Assembly: GCF_964656455.1 (NCBI RefSeq)
Contig: NC_135715.1
Span: forward strand, 82,872,414-82,936,413
DNA from: Halichoerus grypus
Lineage: Eukaryota > Chordata > Mammalia > Carnivora > Phocidae
Reading direction: 5' to 3'
DNA length: 64,000 bases
Below the pieces are notes generated by a model that searched no databases, was not told the DNA's origin, and saw only the letters and a program-made list of their open reading frames with translations. Below are positions 10,601-22,623 of the stretch, one piece after another. Made by a program: the position numbers and the translations under genes. The first letter of the stretch is position 1. Each line of letters starts with the position of its first letter.

Positions 10601-11624
10601 TTCATTTTCATTTGCTTCCGTGTATTTTTTTTTCTTTAATTTCCTGGCTGACCCATTCATTCTTTAGTAGGATGCTCTTTAGCCTCCTTGTATTTGTGGT
10701 CCTTCCAAAATTTTCTTCTGGTTGACTTCAAGTTTTAAAGCATTGTGTTCTGAAAATATGCATGATATGATCTCCATCTTTTTATACTGGTTGAGACCTG
10801 ATTTGTCACCCAGTATGTGATCTATTCTGGAGAATGTTCCATGTGCACTTGAGAAGAATGTGTATTCTGTTGCTTTAAGATGAAATGCTCTGAATATATC
10901 TGTGAAGTCCATCTGGTCCAGTGTTTCATTCAAAGCTCTTGTTTCCTTGTTGATCTTCTGCTTAGATGATCTGTCCATTGTTGTGAGTGTTAAAGTCCTC
11001 TACTATTATTGCATTATTATCAATGAGTTTCTTTAATTTTGTTATTAATTGGCTTATATATTTTTCTGTCTTACGTTGGGGGCATAAATATTTACAATTG
11101 TTAGATCTTGTTGGATAGACCCTTTTATTATAATATAGGGTCCTTCATCTCTTATTATAGTCTTTGTCTTAAAATCTAGTTTGTCTGATATAAGTATTAA
11201 TACTCCAGCTTTCTTTTGATGTCCATTAGCATGATAAATAGTTCTCCACCCCCTTATTTTTAATCTGGAGGTGTCTTGGGGTCTAAAGTGAATCTCTTGT
11301 AGACAGCATTTTTTTTTTTAAAGATTTTATTTATTTGACAGAGAGAGACACAGCGAGAGAGGGAACACAAGCAGGGGGAGTGGGAGGGAGAAGCAGGCTT
11401 CCCACGGAGCAGGGAGCCCGACGTGGGGCTTGATCCTAGGACCCTGGGACCATGACCTGAGCCAAAGGCAGACGCTTAGCAACTGCACCACCCAGGCGCC
11501 CCACTTGTAGACAGCATATTGATGGGTCTTGTTTTTTTATCCAATCTGATACCCTATGTCTTTTAATTGGGGTGTTTAGCCCATTCCCATTCAGAGTAAT
11601 TATTGAAAGATATTAATTTAGTGC
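7620..11624 (-). pseudogene. L1 ORF2 remnant (endonuclease/reverse transcriptase), inactive
   Basis: ORF2 of the decayed L1. Fragments in several frames match the intact ORF2 at 49034-52846: an EN part around 10679-10978 (SRIDHILG, then a degraded 'SEHNALKLE'), a pre-RT part at 9786-10286 (SAGPDGHPADSYQTF), a post-RT part at 8832-9341 ([19 protein letters not shown]) and a C-terminal part at 7589-7900. The start codon lies at about 11622-11624. Many stops and frameshifts and the embedded SINE rule out function. Confidence 0.85.
11309..11503 (-). mobile_element. Can-SINE, antisense, in L1 ORF2 remnant
   Basis: Reverse complement of a Can-SINE: T-run, AAAGATTTTATTTATTTGAC, GAGAGAGACACAGCGAGAGA, and the head complement ACCACCCAGGCGCCCC. 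The 13-bp TSD CTTGTAGACAGCA lies at 11296-11308 and 11504-11516. Subfamily with 'cccagggtcctgggatcgagcc' and a GTGTTCCCTCTCTCGCTGTG body. Confidence 0.97.
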
Positions 11625-11654
11625 CATTGTATTACCTTTAAAGATGCTGTTTCT

Positions 11655-11891
11655 GGATGTGAGGGTGATCTGGCTGCGACATCTGTCACCCCATTGATCG
11701 CCAGGGTTGATGTGGCTGATCTGGCTGGCTAGGCGGGTGTCCCCTTCCTCCCTCACCACTCCATGTGCATCCCTCCTGAAGCTGCGCGCTCGGTCGAAGA
11801 GGACGACCTTCCCCAATAGAGGAGGACCATTCTTCAGTCAAGGGTATACGAGTAGCTCTGCTCCCCTGCTAGAACCTCCAAACAAGCTCTC
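11655..11891 (+). pseudogene. RN7SK pseudogene: 7SK snRNA retropseudogene, 3'-truncated and tailless
   Basis: 7SK is a roughly 331-nt RNA polymerase III transcript that holds P-TEFb in its inactive complex. This copy begins exactly at the 7SK 5' end, GGATGTGAGGGTGATCTGGC, and keeps TGACACCCC-type hairpin sequence ('gacatctgtcaccccattga'), 'ggctggctaggcgggtgtcc', 'gctcggtcgaagaggacgac' and 'gctagaacctccaaac'. It stops after CAAGCTCTC, missing the last 90 or so nucleotides, and has no A-tail. The perfect 14-bp TSD AAGATGCTGTTTCT flanks it (11641-11654 and 11892-11905). It sits between ORF1 and ORF2 of the old L1. The 3' truncation point shares CAAG with the target site. It lacks the external Pol III promoter, so it should be silent. 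Confidence 0.95.
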
Positions 11892-11959
11892 AAGATGCTG
11901 TTTCTGTAGATTGTCTGTGTTCCTTTCTGGACTTTTGGTCTCTCTCCTCGCTCAAAGGA

Positions 11960-12852
11960 TCTCCGTTTAATATTTGTTTCAGGGCTGGTTTAGCATTCAC
12001 AAATTCCTTTAGTTTTTGCTTGTCCTGGAAACTCTTTATCTCTACTTCTATTCTGAATGACAACCTTGGTAGATAAAGTATTTTTGGCTGGATATTTTTC
12101 CCATTTAGCACATTGAATATATTATGCCAGTCCTTTCTGGCCTTCCAGGTCTCTGTAGACAGGTCTGTTGCCAGTCTTATGTGTCTTCCCTTGTAGGTTA
12201 AGGACCTCTTGTCCCAAGCTGCTTTCAGGATTTTCTCTTTATCTTTGAAACTTTCAAGCTCCACTATTGTATGTCGAGGTTTTGACGTATTTTTATTGAT
12301 TGTGAGGGGGATTCTCTGTTCCTCCTGGACTTGAATACCTGTTTCCTTCCCCAGATTAGGGAAGTTATCAGCTATAATTTGTTCAAATAAACCTTCTGCC
12401 CCTCTCTTTCCCTCTTTTAATCTTCTGGGACCCCTATTATTTGAATATTATTTCACTTTATGGTACTGCTGTTTTCTCAAAGTCTCCCTTCGTGATCCAA
12501 TAGTTGTTTTTCTTTTTCTCATCTTCCTTTTTCTCCATCATTTTGTCTTCTATATATCACTGACTCTCTCTTCTGCCTCATTTATCCTAGCTGTTTAGAG
12601 CCTCCATTTTTGACTGCATCTCCATAATAGCATTTTTAATTTCAGCTGATTAGATTTTAGTTCTTTTATTTCTACAGTAAGTGATTCTCTACTGTCTTCT
12701 ATGCTTTTTTCAAGCCCAGCTAGTATCTTTATAATCATTGTTTTGAATTCTAGTTCCAACATCTTACTTATATCCATATTGATTAAATCCCTGGCAGTGA
12801 GTACTACCTCCTGTTCTTTCTTTTGGGGTAAGTTTCTCTGTCTCATCATTAT
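11960..12852 (-). pseudogene. L1 ORF1 remnant (RNA-binding chaperone), inactive
   Basis: Two conserved blocks survive. An N-terminal coiled-coil part at about 12595-12852 includes TARDLINMDISKM and ILAGLEKSIEDSRESL. A C-terminal part at about 11960-12264 includes LATDLSTETWKARKDWHNIF and DKQKLKEFVNAKPALKQIL. The central region is frame-disrupted. It is the homologue of the ORF1 at 52928-53822. Confidence 0.85.
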
Positions 12853-13070
12853 GTCAAGAAAATAATACAAGAAAGAGAGAGAGAAAGGACAAAATTAACA
12901 CAACACCAGAAAAATACAAACAAAGCAAACCAGAAGAAAACAGAAACAAAACAAATTAAGAAAAATATCAAAGAAGAAGTAAAACAGAACAAAACAATAA
13001 GCTAGATCCTGGGTGTATTTTGATCTCTTTGTTAAAAGAAACTAGATCCCAAAATAGGAAAGAAAGAAAA

Positions 13071-13073
<3 letters not shown>

Positions 13074-13107
<34 letters not shown>

Positions 13108-13168
13108 AAATAAATACAATGAAAAGAAACCAAAAATTAAATATATATATATATATACACACACATAT
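13074..13168 (+). repeat. (GT)n and (TA)n microsatellites
   Basis: A run of about 15 GT units (13074-13104) is followed 36 bp later by (TA)n then (CA)n at 13141-13168. Both lie in the A-rich part of the decayed L1, upstream of ORF1. Confidence 0.95.
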
Positions 13169-13299
13169 AAATTTAAAAAGGAAAAAATAAGAATTGAAAA
13201 AAATGAGAAAATAGCTGAAAAAAATAAAACGGAAATACTTAAGAATAATAAAGAAAAACCACAATGCTATATACAGTTTTCCCCAAGAGTTGAATTCTA

Positions 13300-14330
13300 T
13301 ATGATGGATAAACTTGGTGCTAGCTGGTTGTTCCTGCTGGTTGTTCCTGCTGGTCCTCTGGAGGCAGGGCATTTTGTACTGATTCTCAGGAGTCTTTGTC
13401 CTTGTGGAATTAGGCCCCCCTTGCCAGGGGGTTGGGCTCAGTGTAAGAGGCTCCGGATTGCACTATGTGGTGCTGTTTTGCTCCCTGAAGGCTTTCAGTA
13501 CTGATGGGGGAGATTAAAATGACAGAGTCCCAATCTCTAGCCCTGGAGCTGAAAGTTCCCTCTCCTACTCTTCAGTGTGCCCTCACAGAAAAGCAGTCAG
13601 TCACTCTTGTCTTTGTGTTTTCCATACTATCTCTGTGTTCACCCAGCCTGTGACCAAGAATTTTTATCTCAGGCATGTGACCCAGTTTCGAGTCTCCAAA
13701 TTTTATGGACTGCTGCAGCATGGACCTGCACTGTTCCTTCCAAAGGATGGAGGCAGGGGGTATCTGACTTTTGCTGGGCCCTGCCCAGAGAGAAGTCTCA
13801 TGACTGTGCAGCATCTGCAATTTATGGCAACACTGAGCTTAAAGCTGGTGCCTAGACTCTCTGTTTTCAGCCAACTTCTCAGCTCCAATGCCTGGGAACT
13901 CTGCCACACTTAGGCACTCCCATTCTTTTTGTGAACCTGCAGATCCTGAGACCACACTGTCCCACCTAGGATTCCACCCCGCTTCGCCATCTGAGCACCT
14001 TTAAGCCAGGGATGTCCCCCATAGTAGCAGACTTCTAAAAGTTGTGATTCTGCACTCAGCTGCTTATAATACTTTGCTGTAGCCTCCTTAAGCAAGCTCT
14101 CTAACCTCCTCCATATCTTCCAATATATTGCCCTAGATTCACATATCCACACCTCCTACCTTCCAAAATATGGTTTATTTTTCATTTGTAGAATCGCAGC
14201 AGTTCTTTTCTCAGATCTCCCATTGATTTCACAGGTATTCAGAATGATTTGATAATTATCTAGCTGAATTTCAGGGACCAGACAAAAATAGGGTCCTCTA
14301 CTTCTCTGCCATTTTAACTCCTCTCACTAC
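13300..14330 (-). mobile_element. 5' UTR of the decayed antisense L1
   Basis: Alignable by eye with 54690-55680: shared words include 'gctggctgttc', 'ctctgccacact', 'cttctaaaagtt' and 'tattcagaatg(g)tttgat'. CpGs of the younger copy are mostly TG or CA here, as expected for an older methylated copy. ORFs in this stretch are listed under rejected. Confidence 0.8.
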
Positions 14331-14346
14331 TTTTTTTATTATTATT

Positions 14347-16295
14347 GTTATTTTTATTTTTATTACTGATTCTTTGGGATTTTTCTACATATAGAATCAT
14401 GTCATCTGTGGGCAAATACAATTTTATGTCTTCCTTCCAATCTGCATAACTTTTGTTTCCTTTTCTTATCTTATTGCATTAACTAGGACTTCCTGTACAA
14501 TGTTGAATAGAAATGGTGAGAAGGATCATCCTTGGCTTTTCAGTTCCTTAGAGGGGAAGTATTTGGCTCTGACTATTAAGTATGATGTTAGCTATAGGTT
14601 TTTGTAGATGTTCTTTATCAAGTTGAAGAATATCCCCTATGATACTGTTTTGCTAAGATTTATTTTTTATCATGAATTGAATTGGATTTTGTCAAATGCT
14701 TTTCCTGAATCTATTAAAATGGTCTTATTATCTTTTTTCTTTAGTGTTTTGATAAAATGGATTGCATTTAGAATATTGAACCAGCCATGCATACCTTGAT
14801 CTCACTTGGTCTGTCAATTACTAATAAAGGAGTGTTGAAATCTCCAACTATATAATAATGGACTTGTCTATTTCTCCTTGTCCTTCTATCCATTTTTGCA
14901 TCACATGTTTTGATTCTGTTTTTAGGTGAATATAATTCTTTTAGTACATTGTTGAATTTTGTTAACAATGTTGTTAATATTGTTATGTTGTTAATAATAA
15001 CAATGTTGTTAGTAATAAATGTTAATAGAGTTGTTAATATTTTGTTGAGGATTTTTGCATCCATGTTCATGAAAGATATGGTCTGTGATTTTCTTTTCTT
15101 GTGGTGTTATTTGTTTGGTTTCTAGTATTTTAGTCTGGTTATTTTGTCTGGTTTTAGTATTTTGCCTGGTTTTGTCTGGTTTTAGTAAAAGGTTAATACT
15201 GGTATAATCTGATGAGTTAGGAGGTATTCTCTCTGCTTGTATATTATGGAAGAGATTGTAGAGAATCATTCTCATTTGTTCCATAAATGTTTGGTATAAT
15301 TCCTGAGTAAACCCATCTGGACCTAGTGCTTTCTGTTTTGGAAGGTTATTAAGTATTGATTTAATTTCTTTAATAAATATGGATCTCTTCAGGTTATTCC
15401 TTCTTGTATGAGTTTTGGTATAAGTCCATTAACCTTGTGTGTTTCTTTTTTTTTAAGATTTTATTTATTTATTTGACAGAGAGAGAGCGACAGCAAGAGA
15501 GGGAACACAAGTGGGGGGAGTGGGAGAGGGAGAAGCAGGCTTCCCGCCGAGCAGAGAGCCCAATGTGGGGCTCGATCCCAGGACCCTGGGATCATGACCT
15601 GAGCCAAAGGCAGACACTTAACAACTGAGCCACCCAGGTGCCCCAACCTTGTGTATTTCAAGCAATTGATCCATTTGTTTAAGTCATCAAATTTGTGTGC
15701 ATATAGTTGTTCATACTATTTCTTTATTATTCTTAATGTCCATGGGATCAGTAATGATGGGCTCTCTTCCATTTCTGATATTAGTAATTTTTATTTTCTC
15801 TGTTTTATTCTTGGTTAACCTGCCTAGAGATTTATCAATTTTATTGTTTTTTCAAAGAAACAGCTTTTGGTTTCCTTGATTTTTTGTAATGTTTCCTGTT
15901 TTCAATTTCATTGATTTATACTCTGATTTTTATTCTTTTTTTCTTCTACCTACTTAGAAACTAATTTGTTATTCTTTTTCTAGTTTCTTAAGGTAGAGAC
16001 TTAGATTATGGATTTTATGTCTTTCTTTTTTTCCTAATACATGCATTCAATGCTATAATTTTCCTCTAAACACTGCTTTTTGCTGCATCCCATAAACTTC
16101 GATAAGTTGTATTTTCATTTCATTCAAAGTATTTTAAATATCTCTCTCGAGTCTTCTTTGACCCATATGTTATTTAGAAGTGTGCAGTTTAATCCCCACA
16201 TATTTTGAGATTTTTCCAGCCACTTTTTTCTTATTGATTTTAGTTTATTTCCATTGTGGTCTGAGAACATACTTTGTATGATTTCCTTTTTTTTA
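14347..16295 (-). mobile_element. Old L1 ORF2 segment, antisense
   Basis: Starts at the reverse complement of the RT active-site region ('atcatgtcatctgtgggcaaatac') and runs towards the endonuclease region ('ctgagaacatactttgtatga'). It contains one SINE at 15446-15644 and a (TTGTTA)-rich stretch near 14950-15020. It is highly diverged and all frames are broken. Confidence 0.8.
15446..15644 (-). mobile_element. Can-SINE, antisense, in old L1
   Basis: T-run, AAGATTTTATTTATTTATTT, GACAGAGAGAGAGCGACAGC and head complement GAGCCACCCAGGTGCCCC. The TSD is AACCTTGTGTGTTTC (15431-15445) versus AACCTTGTGTATTTC (15645-15659), one mismatch in 15. Confidence 0.96.
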
Positions 16296-17700
16296 ATTGT
16301 TAAGATGTGTTTTATGGCTCAGGCTTATTCTTATGGTGTCAAAGTTTGAGTCCCTCCTTTTAATTTTTTCAGAATTGGAATGGCTAGATCATATAATATA
16401 GTCTATGTTTAATTTTCTGAGTAATACATTGTTTTCTGTTGCAGCTGCATCATTTCACATTTCCATCAACAGTGCACAAATATTCCAATCCAATGCTAAT
16501 TATTTTCTGTTTTTTAATAATAGCCATCCTAATGAATGTGAAGTAGTATATTTTGCCTTTCCCTAATGGCTAGGGACATTGAATCATTTTTAATGTACTT
16601 ATTGGCGATCTGTACATATTTTCTTTGCAGAAATGTCTATTCAAATTTTTTTTTGCCCATTTTTATATTATTTTCCTCATTTTGTTGGATTGTATGAGTT
16701 CTTTGTGTATTCTGAAAATTAATCTGTTGTGAGATATATGATTTGCAAATATTTTCTCCTCTTCCATGGGTTGCTTTTTCACTCTGTTGATAGTGTCCTG
16801 TGATGCACAAAAGTTTTAAGTTTTATAGAAGACCAATTTATTTTTTCATTTTGTTACCTGTGCTGTTAGTGTCACATCTAAGAAATCATTGCCAAATCCA
16901 ATGTCATGCAACTTCCCTCCTATGTTTTCTTCTAAAAGTTTTAGTTTTTTAGCTCCTACACTTAGGTCTTTGAATCATTTTGAGTTAATTTTTTTATATG
17001 GTGTACAGTAAGGGTCCAGCTTCACTCTTTTATATGTGGATATCCAGTTTCCCAAAACTATTCATTGAAAAGACTGTCCTATTTTTTACACCTTTGTCAA
17101 AAATCATTTGATCATTTATGTAAGAGTTTATTTCTGGGCTCTCTATTCTGTTCCATTGTTCTATATGTCTGTCTTTATGCCAGTACTGTTAGTTACTGTA
17201 GCTTTGTAGTAAGTTTTGAAATCAGGAAGTATGAGACCTCCAACTTTGTTCTTTTTTTTTTTTCAAGATTGTTTTGGCTGTTTGGAGTCCCTTGATATTT
17301 CAGAGGAATTTTAGTACAGGTTTTTATATTTCTTCAAAAAGAAGTCATTGGGTTTTGATAGGAATTGCATTGTATCTGGAGATCATTTTAGGTAGTATTA
17401 TCATCTTAACAATATTCTGTCTTCTCGTCTATGAACATGGGATGTCATTTATTGGCACCTTCTTTAATTTCTTTCAGCAATGTTATATAGTTTTCAGTGT
17501 ACTGGTCTTTCACCCCCTTGGTCAAGTTTATTCCTAAGTATTTTAATCTTTTTTTTGCTATTGTAGTTTCCTTAGGTTTGTTTTGGATTTTTCATTATTA
17601 GTGCATAGAAATGCAACTGAATTTTGTGTGTTAATTTTGTGTCCCACAAAATTGGTTTATTTTTTGCTGAATTGCTAATTTGTTTATTTGCTTTAACAGT

Positions 17701-17746
17701 ATGTATGTGTGTGTCTGTGTGTGTGTGTGTCTGTGTGTGTGTGTAT
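17701..17746 (+). repeat. (TG)n microsatellite with TC interruptions
   Basis: TG dinucleotides broken twice by CTG, inside an old antisense L1 near the ORF2 palm region. Confidence 0.9.
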
Positions 17747-18619
17747 CTGGAATATAAAGTCATGTTATGTGTAAACAAAGAAAATTTTATTTCTCCCTTT
17801 TCAATATTAATACCTTTTATTTTTTCTTCTTGCTTATTTGCTCTTGCAAGGACTTCCAGGACTATGTTGAATAGAAGACATAGAAAGTGGGAATCCCTGT
17901 TTTGTTCCTATCTTGGGGGAAATACTTTTAATCTTTGACCACTGAGTATGATGTTAGGTGTGGGTTTTTCATATCATATTAAGGAAGTTTTCTTCTATTC
18001 CTGGTTTATTGGGTTTGTTTTATTTTTAATGAAGAAAGGATTGAATTTTGTCAAATACTTTTTCTGCATCAGTTGAGATGATCATATGTTCTTTCCCTTT
18101 CACTCTAGTAATTGATTTTACTGAATCACTTTTCACTTGTTTAAACATTATCACATTCTGGGGATAAATTTCATTTGGCCATGATACATAATCTTTTTAA
18201 TATGCTGATGAATTCAGTTGGCTAGTATTTTATTGCAGGTTTTTACAACAATATTTATAAGGAATATTGGTCTGTAGTTTTCTTGTATTATCTGTCTAGT
18301 TTGGGTGTCAGGGTACTCCTGACTTCATAGAATGAGTTAGGATGTGTTTCCTCCTCTTCAATATTTTGAAAAGTTTGAAAAGTATTTGTGTTCATTTTTC
18401 TTTATATGTTTGGCACTATTCACCAGGACAGTCATTTGGTCCTAGCTTTTAGTTGTTGTTGAAGGTTTTGATTACTGATTTAATCTCTTTACTAGTTATA
18501 GGTCTATTCAGATTTTTTATCTTTTCATGATTCAGTTTTGGCACAATGTGTGCTTCTAGGAATTTGTCCTCTTCATTTAGGTTAACCAATATGTTGGCAT
18601 AAAAATGTTCATCACATTC

Positions 18620-18804
18620 TTTTTTTTTTTTTTTTTGACAGAGAGAGACACAGCAAGAGAAGGAACACAAGCAGGGGAAGTGGGAGAGGGAGAAGCAGGC
18701 TTCTCAATGAGCAGGGAGCCCGATGCGGGGCTCGATCCCAGGACCCTAGGATCATGACCTGAGCCAAAGGCAGACGCTTAATGACTGAGCCACCCAGGCA
18801 CCCC
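18620..18804 (-). mobile_element. Can-SINE, antisense, in old L1
   Basis: An 18-nt T-run is followed by GACAGAGAGAGACACAGCAA, 'aagcaggcttctcaatgagc' and head complement GAGCCACCCAGGCACCCC. The AAAGATTTTATTTATTT part of the tail is missing, so the 3' end is shortened. No convincing TSD was seen. Confidence 0.93.
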
Positions 18805-19137
18805 ATTATTTTTATTTCTGTAACCTCAGTAGTATTGTTTTTGTTTTTATTTCTGATTTTAGTAATATGAGTCTTCTTCCCTCTGCCAGTTTTGGGTTTA
18901 ATTTGCTTTTCTTTTTCTTAAGGCATAAACTTAGGTTATTGATTTAAGATCTTTTTTTAGTATGTGCATTTATAGCTATAAATTCCCTTCTTACCATTGC
19001 TTTCACTATATCTCATAGATTTTGGTATTTTGTGTTTTTGTTTTCATTTGTCTCAATGTACAGATTTTCCTCAACTTACAGTGGGGTTGTTATATCCCAA
19101 TAAACCCATCATAAGTTGAAAGTATCATAATTCAAAT

Positions 19138-20159
19138 GGGAGAAGATATTTGCAAATGACATATTCAATAAAGGGTTAGTATCCAAAATATATAAAGAAC
19201 TTATAAAATTCAGCACCCAAAAAACAAATAATCCAATTAAGAAATGAGCAGAAGACATGAACAGACATTTTTCCAAAGAAGACATACAGATGACCAACAG
19301 ACACATGAAAAGATACTCAATATCACTTATCATCAGGGAAATACAAATCAGAACTACAATGAGATATCACCTCACATCTGTCCAGATGGCTAAAATCAAC
19401 AAGAAACCACAGGTGTTGGCCAGGATGTGGTGAAAGGAGAATCCTCTTGCGCTACTGGTGGGAATACAAAATGGCGCAGCTACTATGAAAAACAGTGTGG
19501 AGGTTCCTCAAAAAGTTAAAAATAGAACTACCTTGTGATCCAAAAATCACACTACTGGGTGTTTGCTCAAAGAATACAAGAACACTAATTCAAAGGGATA
19601 CATGCACCCCTATGTTTATAGCAGCATTATTTACAATAGCCAAGATATAGAAGCAGCCCAAGTGTCCATTGATTGATGAATGGATAAAGATGGTGTGAGA
19701 TATATACATATACATATATACATGTATACATATATATACATATATGTACACACACACCCCCTGGAATATTATTCAGCCATAACAAAGAATGAAATCTTGC
19801 CATTTGCAACAACATGGATGGAGTTAGAGAGTATAATGCTAAGCGAAATAAGTCACGGAAAGACAAATACGATATGATTTCACTCAAATGTAGAATTCAA
19901 GAAACAAAACAAACAAGCAAAGGGAAAAAAAATAAGAGAGAGAGACAAATCAAGAAACAGACCCTTAATTATAGAGAACAAACTGATGGTTACCAGAGGG
20001 GAGGGGGGTGGGGGATGGGTTAATAGGTGATGGGAATTAATGAGTACACTTGTCATGATGAGCACAGGGTGATGTATGGAAGTGTTGAATTGTACACCTG
20101 AAACTAATATAATACTATATGTTAACTAACTGGAATTAAAATTAAAACATTTTAAAAAT
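19138..20159 (+). mobile_element. L1 3' end, sense, inserted in the Tigger-like element
   Basis: Begins at GGGAGAAGATATTTGCAAAT in the ORF2 C-terminal region, passes the zinc-knuckle region and 3' UTR ('ggagttagagagtataatgc', 'gatgtatggaagtgttgaat'), and ends with a weak A-tail. The TSD AAAGTATCATAATTCAAAT (19119-19137) versus AAAGTGTCATAATTCAAAT (20160-20178) differs at one of 19 positions. It is a classic 5'-truncated insertion; its ORF remnant is short. Confidence 0.95.
19698..19758 (+). repeat. AT/AC-rich microsatellite seeded by L1 3' sequence
   Basis: Alternating ATATACAT units end in (AC)n at the point where carnivore L1 carries 'gtgtatatatatatac'. The same L1 position is expanded at 59911-59950. 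Confidence 0.9.
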
Positions 20160-20663
20160 AAAGTGTCATAATTCAAATTGGCATTTAATACACCTAACCT
20201 ACTGAACATCATAGCTTAGTCTAGCCTACATTAAACATGCTTAGAACACTTACATTAATGTACATTTAGGCAAAATCATCTAACACAGCCTTTTTTATAA
20301 TAGAGTATCAAATATCTCATGTAATTTATTGATTACCTTACTGAAAATGAAAACCAGAATGGTTCTATGGGTACAGAATGTTTGTAATTGTATTTGTTGT
20401 TTACCCTCATGATCACATGGCTGGCTGGGAGCTGTGGCCCAGCATCACAAGAGTATTAATAGTATCACACATACCACTAGCTCCAGAAAAGATCAAAATT
20501 CAAACTTCAAAGTATGGTTTCTACTGAATGCATATCACTTTTGCACCATCATACATTTGAAAAATTGTAAGTTGAACCAGCACAAGTGGGGACTGTCTGT
20601 GTTTTCTAATTTCCCTTTTGATTTCTTCTTTGACCCATTGGTTTTTTAAGAATGTGTTGCTTA

Positions 20664-20835
20664 GGAGCACCTGGGTGGCTCAGTCAGTCAAGCGTCTGCC
20701 TTCCGCTCCGGTCATGATCTCAGGGTCCTGGGATCAAGCCCCACATAAGGGCTCCCTGCTCAGCAGGGAGTCTGCTTCTCCCTCTCTCCACTCATGCTCT
20801 CTCTCTCAAATAAATAAAATCTAAAAAAAAAAAAT
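20664..20835 (+). mobile_element. Can-SINE, sense, in old L1
   Basis: Head GGAGCACCTGGGTGGCTCAG, body TGATCTCAGGGTCCTGGGAT, tail AATAAAATCTAAAAAAAA. TSD GAATGTGTTGCTTA (20650-20663) versus GAATGTGTTGTTTA (20836-20849). Slightly shorter than the other copies because of a deletion in the pyrimidine-rich part. Confidence 0.95.
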
Positions 20836-22286
20836 GAATGTGTTGTTTAATTTTCCTATATTTGTGAATCTAGTTTTCCTGTTATTGATTTTTATCCACT
20901 GTGATAGTTAAGAATATTTTTTATGATTACAATCTTTTAAAATTTATTGACTCATTTTGTGTCCTAACATATAGTCCATTTTGGAGAATGTTCTATATGC
21001 ACTTGAGAAAATGTGTATTCTGCTGTTCTTGGGTATTCAGTATATTTCTGTTATGTCTAATTAGTTTGTGGTTTTGTTCAAGTCCTCTATTTCCTTATTG
21101 ATCTTTCATTGGTTGTCCTACCATATTAAAAGTAATGTTTTGAAGTCTTAATTATTACTGTAGAAATATTTATTTCTCCCTTCAATTCTGTAATGTTTGT
21201 TTCATATATTTTGGGCTCTGAGGTTTGGTGCATATATGTTAAAATTGTTATATTTTCTTCATGGATTGATCCTTTTATCAATCTGTAATGTCTTTGTCTT
21301 TGTAACAGTTTTTTACTTAAAGTCTATTTTATCTAAATTAGTAGAGCCACCTTAGCTCTCTTTTGGTTAGTATTTGCATGGAATATATTTTTCCATCCTT
21401 TACTTTCACCCTATTTGTGGCTTTCAATCTAAAATGAGTCTCTTGTAGACATCATACAGTTGGATCACGGAGTTGTTGAGTTTTTTTAACCAATTTTCCC
21501 ATTCAGTGCCTTTTGATTGGAAAGTCTAAGCCATTATTTTTGAATTCCTGACAAGGAGATACTTAACTTTTGCCATTTTTCTGTATGTCTTATAACTTTT
21601 TTTTTCATTTCCTTCATTGCTTTTTTGTGTTTAATTGCTTTTTTTTTTTTATAGTGACACGTTTTGATCCCTTCTCATTTCCATTTGTGGCTATTCTGTG
21701 GATATTTTCTGTATGGCTAAATGGAGATTACATATAATACCCTACAGTTATAATTATCTAATTTGAACTGACTTCAGTAGTGCTCCTTCCACCCTCTTTA
21801 TGTTTTGGTGTCACAAATTACATATTTATACATTGTGTATCCAGTAATATAGATTTTAACTATTTTTATGGTTTTGTCTTTTAAACCTGTAGAAAATTAA
21901 AATTCAGGTTACAAACTAAGATTACAATAACACTGGCTGTTACATTTATTCATATGTTTATGTTTACTGGAGATCTTTATATCTTCATATGGCTTTGAGT
22001 TAATGTATAGTGTCCTCTTATTTTAACCTGAAGCACTCTGTTTATCATTTCTGTGGGGTAGATCTAGCAGTATTGAAGTCCATCAATTTTTTTATATAGG
22101 TATGCCTAATTTGTTCCTCATTTGTGAAGGTCAGTTTTGCCATATATAAAATTATATATTTGTAGTATTTTTCTTTCAACACTTTAAATATATCATTTCA
22201 CTGTCTCTGGTCCAGGGTCTCTGATTATAAATAGGAATCTCTGGTACATGATGAATCACTTCTTCCTTGCTGGTTTCAAGATTCTT

Positions 22287-22366
22287 TGTATTTGGCTTTC
22301 AACAATTTGATTATAATTTGTCTTGGTGTATTTGGCTTTCAACAATTTGATTATAATTTGTCTTGG
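22287..22366 (+). repeat. 40-bp direct tandem duplication, two copies
   Basis: A unit beginning TGTATTTGGCTTTCAACAAT occurs at 22287 and 22327 with no visible mismatch. It lies in the ORF1 region of the old antisense L1. The perfect identity contrasts with the strong divergence of the host L1, so the duplication is much younger than the L1. Confidence 0.92.
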
Positions 22367-22623
22367 CATGGGTCTCTTTAAGTTTAAACTACTTGGAGTT
22401 TACTGAGCCTTTAAGATTTATAGGTTCAGATACTTCATCAAATGTGGAAAGTTTTGGCCATTATTTTTTCAAATAATCTTTCTGCCCCTTTCCCTCTGTA
22501 TTCTCCTCCTGGGACTCCCAAAATGTGTGTGTTGACCCACAATGATGGTGTCCCACAATCCTGTAGGCTCTGTTTATTTTTTTTAATTCTTTTTTGTTTG
22601 TGCTCTTAATACTCGATAATTTC

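Larger units (their letters stand above)
7159..14333 (-). mobile_element. Near full-length carnivore L1, antisense, decayed
   Basis: Reading + strand left to right gives 3' UTR (from about 7172), ORF2, ORF1, an A-rich region and 5' UTR, ending near 14330 with the reverse complement of a degraded 'aaaatggcagag' 5' start. The order and spacing match the younger L1 at 48549-55690. It is interrupted by the inverted copy at 7316-7509, a SINE at 11309-11503 and a 7SK pseudogene at 11655-11891. A possible TSD TTTTATTATTATT lies at 7159-7171 and 14334-14346. It is low complexity, so only suggestive. ORFs are broken in many places. Confidence 0.85.
19061..20599 (+). mobile_element. Tigger-like DNA transposon (non-autonomous), split by an L1
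   Basis: Termini are inverted: the left end reads CAGATTTTCCTCAACTTACA, and the right end reads 'ccagcacaagtggggactgtctg', with GTAAGTTGAACC just inside. Internal words such as 'cacctaacctactgaacatc' fit a common TcMar-Tigger-type mammalian element. A flanking TA at 19059-19060 and degraded TG at 20600-20601 fit a TA target. Without the nested L1 (19138-20159) the element is about 520 bp, with no transposase. The exact subfamily is not assigned. Confidence 0.75.

Noticed and set aside
13575..13913. 112- and 92-codon + strand ORFs in the older L1 5' UTR
   Set aside because: Both start at GTG, not ATG, and lie antisense in a decayed L1.
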